A stretch of DNA of 11,993 nt from JACRBE01 sp964429005 (GTDB taxonomy: Bacteria > Chlamydiota > Chlamydiia > Chlamydiales > JACRBE01), in NCBI GenBank assembly GCA_964429005.1, contig CAYSAJ010000041.1, positions 1-11,993 of the forward strand, given 5' to 3'. Below, in pieces: positions 1-5,794 of this stretch. Every line of letters begins with the position of its first letter. Position 1 is the stretch's first letter. The notes below the pieces were generated by a model. It was not told where the DNA came from. It saw only the letters and a list, made by a program, of their open reading frames with translations, and made no database searches. A program made the position numbers and the translations under genes.

Positions 1-1
1 G

Positions 2-1276
2 ATGACCGACTCTGTTGGTATCAGACTTGGAGAACTTGAAGAAATTGTCGCTGATGAAGATGGATACACAGCTGAATCGGATGCTGAAATATTATTGATT
101 GGTATGGGTATTGAATCTTCTTTCCACACAACACTCATGAAAGAAAATCCAACAGATGTCCAATTTAAAGTTTTGCTCTGCCAAGCTCTTTTCGGGCAAC
201 CAGATGCTCTTCTTCTTGACGAGCCCACCAACCACTTGGATCTTGATTCTATTTCTTGGCTTGAAGGCTTTTTAATGAACTATCAAGGAACTCTAATTGT
301 CGTGAGCCATGACCGCCATTTTCTCAACTCGGTTACGACCCACATTGCTGACATCGATTATGATACGATCATTATCTACCCTGGTAACTACGACCAAATG
401 ATTGAAACAAAATCAGCCTCTAGAGACCGCGAAGTCCAAGACATCAAGAACAAAGAAAAGAAAGTCGCTCAGCTTAGAGAATTCGTTGCAAAATTTAGTG
501 CAGGTACAAGAGCTTCGCAAGTTCAATCCCGTATTAAAGAAATGCAGAAATTGCAAAGCCAAGAGCTCAAAAAATCGAATATCCAACGACCCTATATTCG
601 CTTTCCCGCTCCTGAAGTCCAATCGGGACAAATTGCATTCAAAGTAGAAAAAGTCTCCAAATCCTATGATGACGTTGTAGTTTTTAAAGGAATTGGTCTT
701 GAAATCATGAGAGGGGATAAAGTAGGTGTCATCGGAAACAACGGCCGCGGTAAAACTACACTGCTCAAACTTCTTGCTAAAGTCATCGAACCTGATCATG
801 GATCGGTTACATGGGCTCATAACCTCCTACTCGGGTATTTCCCTCAAAACCACGAAGATATTGTCGATAAAAAATCGAAAATCCAAATCTTTGATTGGCT
901 CAAAGCTAAAAAACCTGATGCCTATGATCAAGAAATTCGGGGTGTGCTTGGGAAACTTTTATTTCCTGGTGATGATGCATTCAAAGAAGTCTTTAAACTT
1001 TCTGGTGGAGAAACAGCAAGAGCTATTCTAGCCTCATTAATGCTCATTAACAGAAACACCCTCATCATGGACGAGCCTAACAACCACTTAGACCTCGAAT
1101 CTGTATCTGCTCTCGCATGGGGCCTATCAGATTATAAAGGAACAGCGATTGTAGCCTCCCATGACAGAGATCTTATTGATACTTTTGCCACAAAGATCAT
1201 CGCCCTTGAAGAAGATGGCCTTCATTACTTCGATGGCGGCCTTGAAGAGTATCTCGCTCGTCGTAAAAAGTCGTGA
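2..1276 (+). CDS. ABC-F family ATPase, YbiT type (5' end cut off by window)
   Basis: This is the C-terminal four fifths or so of a soluble duplicated-ATPase protein of the ABC-F family, whose members act on the ribosome rather than as transporters. The 424 visible residues contain the end of the first ATPase domain (Walker B LLLDEPTNHLD at 70-80, H-switch SHDRH at 102-106), a charged linker at about 135-195, and a full second domain (Walker A GNNGRGKTT at 245-253, signature LSGGE at 333-337, Walker B LIMDEPNNHLD at 364-374, SHDRD at 387-391). Line-by-line similarity to what I remember of E. coli YbiT (about 530 residues) is clear, including a first domain without the LSGGQ signature. The ATG at position 2 is probably an internal Met, since the first Walker A must lie upstream of the window. 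In the second Walker B the usual EPTNHLD reads EPNNHLD. The downstream methyltransferase gene overlaps its stop codon, so the two are probably cotranscribed. Family is sure; the exact subfamily is less so. Confidence 0.93.
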   Translation: MTDSVGIRLGELEEIVADEDGYTAESDAEILLIGMGIESSFHTTLMKENPTDVQFKVLLCQALFGQPDALLLDEPTNHLDLDSISWLEGFLMNYQGTLIVVSHDRHFLNSVTTHIADIDYDTIIIYPGNYDQMIETKSASRDREVQDIKNKEKKVAQLREFVAKFSAGTRASQVQSRIKEMQKLQSQELKKSNIQRPYIRFPAPEVQSGQIAFKVEKVSKSYDDVVVFKGIGLEIMRGDKVGVIGNNGRGKTTLLKLLAKVIEPDHGSVTWAHNLLLGYFPQNHEDIVDKKSKIQIFDWLKAKKPDAYDQEIRGVLGKLLFPGDDAFKEVFKLSGGETARAILASLMLINRNTLIMDEPNNHLDLESVSALAWGLSDYKGTAIVASHDRDLIDTFATKIIALEEDGLHYFDGGLEEYLARRKKS

Positions 1277-1989
1277 GCAATTTATCATTACGAAAATTTG
1301 CCCTCTTATCTAAAGCCCGTCAGCATGCCTATGCTGCTGACTGGCTCAAAAAAGCACTTAAAGACCCAAGATCCTCCTTTTTTCGTGATTATCTGCAGAT
1401 CTGCCAGCTGCTTCATTTGCCTCCCATTCCTTTTACCCCCGAGGCCCTAAGTGATCGATTTCATGATCACTCCAAAGAGGCTCAGCTCCACCCAAAAGAA
1501 CATGAATTTCTCCCTCTTATTAAAACCGGTGATCAACCTTCAAACACCCCTTTTCTCCCTATTTGGATCTATTTAGATAATTTAAGACTCGCTCAAAACG
1601 CAGGGAGTATTATTCGCACAACAGAAGCCTTTAGGCTCGGATCGATATGCTTTGGTGGGAATACCCCCTTTATTGACCAAAGTAAGGTTCAAGCCGCCGC
1701 TATGGGGTCTGATAAGATCGTGCCTTGTACCCAGGAGAAGACCGACCTGCCAAGGCCCTTTATAGGGTTAGAAACCGTAGAAAATGCCACCCCCATATTT
1801 GAATATAAATTCCCCAAGAATTTTACTTTAGTCATTGGTAATGAAGAATATGGAATTTCAAAAGACATGCTAGGGAAATGTGCTGATTTTGTTCAAATTC
1901 CCCTTGTAGGACAGAAGAATTCGATCAATGTTGCCTGTGCCTTTGCTATAACAGCTGCTGCTATAAGAAGTAATTACAATAAAAATTAA
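1273..1989 (+). CDS. SpoU/TrmH-family (SPOUT) RNA 2'-O-methyltransferase
   Basis: A 238-residue protein of the SPOUT fold, whose members use S-adenosylmethionine to methylate ribose 2'-OH in rRNA or tRNA. All three family motifs are present in the C-terminal half: motif 1 with N109, G111, R115 and T116 (NAGSIIRT); motif 2 VIGNEEYGIS at 187-196; and motif 3 IPLVGQKNSINVACAFAI at 209-226, which form the knotted cofactor site. The first 95 residues or so look like a separate helical N-terminal region and may bind RNA (inference). The start is a GTG at 1273 inside a GTGA overlap with the stop of the ABC-F gene. No ribosome binding site is visible there, so translation is probably coupled to the upstream gene. 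The target nucleotide cannot be told from sequence; RlmB-like and TrmH-like enzymes share these motifs. Confidence 0.9.
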   Translation: MSNLSLRKFALLSKARQHAYAADWLKKALKDPRSSFFRDYLQICQLLHLPPIPFTPEALSDRFHDHSKEAQLHPKEHEFLPLIKTGDQPSNTPFLPIWIYLDNLRLAQNAGSIIRTTEAFRLGSICFGGNTPFIDQSKVQAAAMGSDKIVPCTQEKTDLPRPFIGLETVENATPIFEYKFPKNFTLVIGNEEYGISKDMLGKCADFVQIPLVGQKNSINVACAFAITAAAIRSNYNKN

Positions 1990-2025
1990 AATTATTTGTA
2001 TAGCTTATTTTAAAGAACAATTTGA

Positions 2026-2050
2026 TATAATTTATGCAATTAATAAAGGA
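2026..2050 (+). promoter_or_regulatory. Promoter -10 box and ribosome binding site of the 2058 gene
   Basis: A perfect TATAAT lies at 2026-2031 and an AAGGA ribosome binding site at 2046-2050, 7 bases before the ATG at 2058. No good -35 box is seen at the expected distance (2003-2008 reads GCTTAT). The implied leader is only about 20 bases. The region from the methyltransferase stop at 1989 is very AT-rich and shows no clear terminator. Confidence 0.5.
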
Positions 2051-2057
2051 TTAAACA

Positions 2058-2804
2058 ATGGCTTCCTTAGATTCTCTTGGTAGTTACACAACTTCGGCGA
2101 TTTATTATAAGGTTTCAGAGCACAATATCCCTCCTGGAGCCACTGGCGACATATCCCTCTCCGCAGNNNNNNNNNNTACTAATACAAGAACCGTAACCTT
2201 AAGAGCTCGTCAGCTAGACAACGGCATCACCCTTCTCTATAGAAATGATCCAGACCCCATTATTCGAATCAAACACCTTGTTCTAGCCATCTTTCACATC
2301 ATCAGCATTATTCCTCGCACTCTTGCCCATACAATCGACTATGGAATCAAATGGTTTAAAGGCAACGCAACCTATTATGATTCTCCTATCTATATGGGAG
2401 GTCATATGCTCTCTCTTCTTCGCTGGAATTTAGTAGGACTTCTATTCCCTCAAATGGGCCGTTTGCATTTCGGTGATGAGGAAAGAAGAGATCATATTAT
2501 TCGCTTGCCTCAGCCATCGAGATTCAATTTAGATACAACCTATCGCGGAACTATAAAATCAACCTCTTTAGGGCTCAGAATCGACGAGTACCAATATTCA
2601 GCTCCATGCTTCCAGCCTATATCTAATACTCAATGCCCGTATTTAGGAATCGCCCTAGCTTCTTATATCAATTTCAACTATTTAGGCAATTTCAATACCC
2701 ATACTGTCGGCATAGCACTTGTAGCAACCCCGATCACACCTCCAACTTGGTGCGATTGGATTTGCTCTATCTTTTGCTGGATGAATCCTCAAGCCCCAAG
2801 ATAA
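2058..2804 (+). CDS. Unrecognised protein with central hydrophobic segment and Cys/Trp-rich C-terminus
   Basis: A 248-residue protein I do not recognise. The start is supported by an AAGGA site 7 bases upstream and a perfect -10 box. Ten undetermined bases (2167-2176) blank out residues 37-40; the frame is open on both sides, but if the N run stands for a gap of unknown length the true protein may be longer or the frame may shift. Visible features: a hydrophobic stretch at about 68-92 (IIRIKHLVLAIFHIISIIP and following) that could be a membrane segment, a second moderately hydrophobic stretch at 113-131, a charged centre (GDEERRDHIIR, 139-149), and a tail with WCDWICSIFCW at 231-241, where C232, C236 and C240 are spaced by four. 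There is no obvious N-terminal signal peptide. It sits between housekeeping genes with its own promoter. A lineage-specific membrane-associated protein is the cautious reading; no function is assigned. Confidence 0.75.
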   Translation: MASLDSLGSYTTSAIYYKVSEHNIPPGATGDISLSAXXXXTNTRTVTLRARQLDNGITLLYRNDPDPIIRIKHLVLAIFHIISIIPRTLAHTIDYGIKWFKGNATYYDSPIYMGGHMLSLLRWNLVGLLFPQMGRLHFGDEERRDHIIRLPQPSRFNLDTTYRGTIKSTSLGLRIDEYQYSAPCFQPISNTQCPYLGIALASYINFNYLGNFNTHTVGIALVATPITPPTWCDWICSIFCWMNPQAPR

Positions 2805-2847
2805 CAAGAAAGCAAACTCCTCCAAGGATTTACAAAATTCTCTAAAA

Positions 2848-2880
2848 GTCCTATCGTGACAAAAAAATGTCATAGAGGAC
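2848..2880 (+). promoter_or_regulatory. Hairpin that encloses the ribosome binding site of the 2884 gene
   Basis: GTCCT (2848-2852) pairs with AGGAC (2876-2880) and TGACA (2857-2861) with TGTCA (2868-2872), separated by a small internal loop and closed by a loop of six A. The ribosome binding site AGAGGA at 2874-2879 is mostly inside the right arm, four bases before the ATG at 2884. No T-tract follows, so this is not a usual terminator. Masking of the site in folded mRNA is an inference from the pairing. Confidence 0.45.
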
Positions 2881-2883
2881 AAC

Positions 2884-3324
2884 ATGGCCCAGCGTGAGAA
2901 CTATAAAAAGCTAAAAAACCAGTTAGAAAGTTTCATTTCTCATACAACTAAGGCCATCGATGAGTATCACAAAACTCATCACAGCATCAATAAAGAAACT
3001 CTGCACACAATCGCCGATACAGTATACCTCATCGAACAAAGCAGTGACCAAATCCTACGTCATGGCGACGAGGATGATAAAATTGAAATGCAAATCATCC
3101 AAAACATTTTGCACGATCAAATTTATCTTCATCCTAGATCAAATCGAAAAATTTCTTTTTATCAAGCAGCAAAATCCTACAAAGACTTGCATGACGCCTC
3201 AGAAATGAGCTCCCTTCTTCAATCCTGTGCAGAACATAACGAAGAAAGCCATCATCTTTTCACAGATTTGACTGATATTTGTGAATATGTAGCAGATTGG
3301 ATTCGCAAAGAAAAAAATCTTTAA
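2884..3324 (+). CDS. Unrecognised small helical cytosolic protein
   Basis: A 146-residue, highly charged protein without signal peptide or membrane segment; I do not recognise a family. It is rich in Lys, Glu, Asp and His and looks almost fully helical, with a possible amphipathic stretch at 1-30 and another at about 90-140 (for example HNEESHHLFTDLTDICEYVA near 117-136). The start is well supported by AGAGGA at 2874-2879. It lies 79 bases after the preceding orphan gene and may share its transcript. Its stop overlaps by four bases with the stop of the convergent ribonuclease Z gene. Codon usage and base composition look like those of the neighbours, so nothing suggests recent transfer. Function unknown. 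Confidence 0.75.
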   Translation: MAQRENYKKLKNQLESFISHTTKAIDEYHKTHHSINKETLHTIADTVYLIEQSSDQILRHGDEDDKIEMQIIQNILHDQIYLHPRSNRKISFYQAAKSYKDLHDASEMSSLLQSCAEHNEESHHLFTDLTDICEYVADWIRKEKNL

Positions 3325-4235
3325 TGATCTTTTTTGGGAAAAGTAAACCGAAGCAAATCATCAGCAGCAAACGCATTTGGAAAAATCTCACGAGCTTCTT
3401 GCTCAAAGGGATTTAAATCGATATAGCGTGCAGAAAAGTGGGTCAAAATCAGAGTATCCACTTTTGCTTCTTTTGCAATTTGGGCCGCTTGTTTTGCCGT
3501 TAAATGAAGATGCTTTTTTGCGAGCTCTTTATGCTTTTCAAGATAAGTACTCTCACATAAAAACAAGCTCGCATCTTTCGCAAGTTCAACCGCATTCTTA
3601 CAGTAGCGAGTATCGATCACAATCGCAAAAGTATCTCCCTTTCTGACCCAACTTACATCACTTAGATGGATGGTATGATCACCGATTTGGAGGGATCCCT
3701 TTTCGATAAGCTCTCTTACACTGAGACCTTCTATACCTAATTTTTTCAATTTTTCTTTATCAAGTTTTAGATGATCTTCCTCTGTAATCCTCCATCCTAA
3801 ATTCGGAGTGCCATGATCGAGGAATTTTGCTTCAATCGTAAATCCACCATCTTTGTGAACGATCCCCTCATTTGATACAGGATGCTCAATGACCTGGATA
3901 CCCTCGTGATAAATCGTACCATATCTCAGCCTATCAAAGTATTGCTTACCAGATGCTGGATAATAGCAATGAATAGGATGAGTGACTTTATCTAAGTTGA
4001 GCCTCATGAGCATCGATCCAAGCCCTAAGCAATGATCCCCATGAAAGTGGCTTACGAAAATTCGATTCACGACTGTCGGGGCTATGTTGGCAAAAATAAA
4101 TTGGCGCTGTGTGCCTTCGCCTGGATCAAAGAGAAGTCCTTCGCCATTCCAGCGGAGAAGATAGGCGCCATGATTGCGTTTTCGTGTTGGCTGCTGGGAG
4201 GAACATCCCAAAATCGTTAAATCTTTAACTGACAT
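3321..4235 (-). CDS. rnz: Ribonuclease Z (tRNA 3' endonuclease)
   Basis: A zinc-dependent endonuclease of the metallo-beta-lactamase fold that cuts the 3' trailer from tRNA precursors. The 304 residues match the usual length of the short bacterial form (about 300-310). The signature HxHxDH is SHFHGDH with H63, H65, D67 and H68; further expected zinc ligands are H141 (LDHGTPNLG), D208 (IDTRYC) and H266 (THFSARY). The segment at about 150-200 has the composition of the flexible tRNA-binding arm region of the family. The gene is last in a minus-strand operon, starting 13 bases after the rhomboid protease stop, with only a weak AGAG ribosome binding site. The stop overlaps that of the convergent 2884 gene by four bases, and no strong terminator is visible between them. 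Confidence 0.95.
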   Translation of the reverse strand: MSVKDLTILGCSSQQPTRKRNHGAYLLRWNGEGLLFDPGEGTQRQFIFANIAPTVVNRIFVSHFHGDHCLGLGSMLMRLNLDKVTHPIHCYYPASGKQYFDRLRYGTIYHEGIQVIEHPVSNEGIVHKDGGFTIEAKFLDHGTPNLGWRITEEDHLKLDKEKLKKLGIEGLSVRELIEKGSLQIGDHTIHLSDVSWVRKGDTFAIVIDTRYCKNAVELAKDASLFLCESTYLEKHKELAKKHLHLTAKQAAQIAKEAKVDTLILTHFSARYIDLNPFEQEAREIFPNAFAADDLLRFTFPKKDH

Positions 4236-4248
4236 AATTCTCTAGCAT

Positions 4249-5307
4249 TTACTTGGAAAAACCGGGGATCCTTGCCAAAATAATCCCACTTAATGCACCT
4301 ACAATATGAGCTGTATTCGCAATTTGTAGGCTTAAATTCGCTATTTGGAAAAATTGCAACCCAAAGGATACGACTTGCAAAGCAGCAATCCCAAGCACAA
4401 AAATCATCAAAAACGCAATAGTTCCTTTTTGAAGAGCATACCCTTCCCAAGGAGCTATTTTTTGACGAATCCAAATATAGCCGGCAAGGCCACATATAAT
4501 ACCAGAAAACCCAACAAAACTAAAGCCTGACATCAAATATTGTGCTGTATTAGACAAAGCCCCAAGGAAAAGAACTAATAAAATATAACGAATAGCTCCC
4601 AATTTTTCCTCAATTTGCTTACCAAGAAGCCACAGCCACAGCATGTTGAATAGGAGGTGTAAAATTCCTGCATGGAGAAAAGAGGGTGTAATAAATCGCC
4701 ACACCTCCCCATCACCAATTTTTCCCCAGGTAAAAGAAGCCATGCGGGATTGATCTTCTTGAGGAGCTACCCAATTATTATAATACCCTTGCCATACACC
4801 CCGTGCGCTCGTTAAATCAGGATCATCATATAACATCGCTTCCTCAATTCTTGTTAAAGGAATTTCTTGAGGCTCTACCATGTGTTCTTCTGATGTGTGA
4901 GCTTTGATCCACTGATAGCGGTCATAAGTGTTCCAAAAAAGGACGATGATACACATGAAGATCATCCAACGAGTGACTAGAGTTCTGCGAAAAGAATGGA
5001 TTTTTGCTTGCTGAGCGGCTTCAAGAGAGGCTTGCATATCTTGCACATAATTTTCTAGCTTCTCTTCTTGTGTCGATGTTCCGCCAGTGAATTGGACATC
5101 AAATTTTGTGCTAGAGGGATTTGCAGAAAACTCATCAAATAACTCTAAAGCTTTTGCATAATCATCTTCACTATAAATCCAAATATGAAACACTCCTCCA
5201 TTTCCGGCAGAAGAAACTTCGTACTTACATGGAATCTGTACCGATTTTAAGTAGGATTGCAGCCGAAAAGCTTCCCTTTCTTGATGAAGAGTGCCTACAA
5301 GTCTCAT
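4249..5307 (-). CDS. glpG: Rhomboid intramembrane serine protease, GlpG-like
   Basis: A 352-residue inner-membrane protease that cleaves within the membrane. Residues 1-60 (MRLVGTLHQEREAFRLQSYL and following) resemble the cytosolic N-terminal domain of GlpG. A membrane segment follows at about 112-127, then a soluble loop at about 128-195 that is longer than I remember in E. coli GlpG (about 276 residues in total). The rhomboid core follows: WRFITPSFLH at 203-212, HLLFNMLWLWLLG with H217 and N221, catalytic Ser268 in GFSG, and catalytic His334 in NTAHIVG, so the Ser-His dyad is intact. The ATG overlaps the stop of the upstream adenylyltransferase gene (ATGA), which suggests translational coupling. 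Substrates are unknown. Its place next to lon suggests a role in protein quality control, but that is inference. Confidence 0.93.
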   Translation of the reverse strand: MRLVGTLHQEREAFRLQSYLKSVQIPCKYEVSSAGNGGVFHIWIYSEDDYAKALELFDEFSANPSSTKFDVQFTGGTSTQEEKLENYVQDMQASLEAAQQAKIHSFRRTLVTRWMIFMCIIVLFWNTYDRYQWIKAHTSEEHMVEPQEIPLTRIEEAMLYDDPDLTSARGVWQGYYNNWVAPQEDQSRMASFTWGKIGDGEVWRFITPSFLHAGILHLLFNMLWLWLLGKQIEEKLGAIRYILLVLFLGALSNTAQYLMSGFSFVGFSGIICGLAGYIWIRQKIAPWEGYALQKGTIAFLMIFVLGIAALQVVSFGLQFFQIANLSLQIANTAHIVGALSGIILARIPGFSK

Positions 5308-5792
5308 AAGCTTTGGATTTTTTTGATGATGGTTGATGTTGAAAGGCCCGGAACTAAAGAAACGATATGTATCCTTCCTCCATGCTCTCTTACTAAAGGA
5401 GCTTCAATACAATTTTCTCCGTATTCAGATCCATTTACATGAACATCTGGCTTCACCTTTGCAAGAAATTCTCGAGGATCAAGCTCAGAAAATGAGGTGA
5501 CGTAATCTACATCCTCTAAAGCACTGATCATTTCTAATCGATACTGAAGAGGAATAATAGGACGATTGGGGCTCTTATACCCTTGAATAGAGGCATCCGT
5601 ATTCAGAGCCATGAGGAGTACATCCCCTTGTTTTTTTGCTTCGTGAATGATCTGGAGATGTCCTGCATGAAGCAAATCAAAAGAACCGTTGAGTGTGACT
5701 ATCGTTTTGCTTTCAGCACGCAGTTTCGCGACTATTTCCTCAATTTCAGTGGGATCAACAATTTTCTTTTGAGCAAATCCAAGTAAGGTCAT
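5304..5792 (-). CDS. Heptose 1-phosphate adenylyltransferase-like nucleotidyltransferase (HldE C-domain type)
   Basis: A 162-residue single-domain nucleotidyltransferase. The fold signature HxGH is HAGH at 42-45, preceded by NGSFDLL, and the C-terminal STSTIIKKI matches the end of HldE/RfaE, where it is typically STTxIIxxI. The middle (SPNRPIIPLQYRLEMISAL, then EDVDYV) also follows the adenylyltransferase half of E. coli HldE closely. That half adds AMP to D-glycero-beta-D-manno-heptose 1-phosphate to make ADP-heptose for lipopolysaccharide. The kinase half is absent and is not found elsewhere in the window. The gene lies 2 bases after the lon stop and overlaps the rhomboid gene by 4 bases. 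Related families with the same motif (TagD-type cytidylyltransferases, FAD synthetase) are possible alternatives, so the substrate is a family-based assignment. Confidence 0.82.
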   Translation of the reverse strand: MTLLGFAQKKIVDPTEIEEIVAKLRAESKTIVTLNGSFDLLHAGHLQIIHEAKKQGDVLLMALNTDASIQGYKSPNRPIIPLQYRLEMISALEDVDYVTSFSELDPREFLAKVKPDVHVNGSEYGENCIEAPLVREHGGRIHIVSLVPGLSTSTIIKKIQSL

Positions 5793-5794
5793 TT

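Noticed and set aside
413..820. Open frame of 135 codons antisense to the ABC-F gene
   Set aside because: It overlaps conserved coding sequence of the ABC-F linker and second Walker A and has no family resemblance.
1450..1471. 7-bp inverted repeat AGTGATC/GATCACT inside the methyltransferase gene
   Set aside because: An arm length of 7 is expected by chance several times in a window of this size, and it lies in ordinary coding sequence.
2167..2176. Run of ten N bases
   Set aside because: This is an undetermined stretch of the assembly, not biology; it only limits confidence in the overlapping gene.
3311..3336. Possible bidirectional terminator between the 2884 gene and rnz
   Set aside because: There are A and T runs, but the stem holds only a few pairs with a mismatch and almost no G-C, so I cannot support it.
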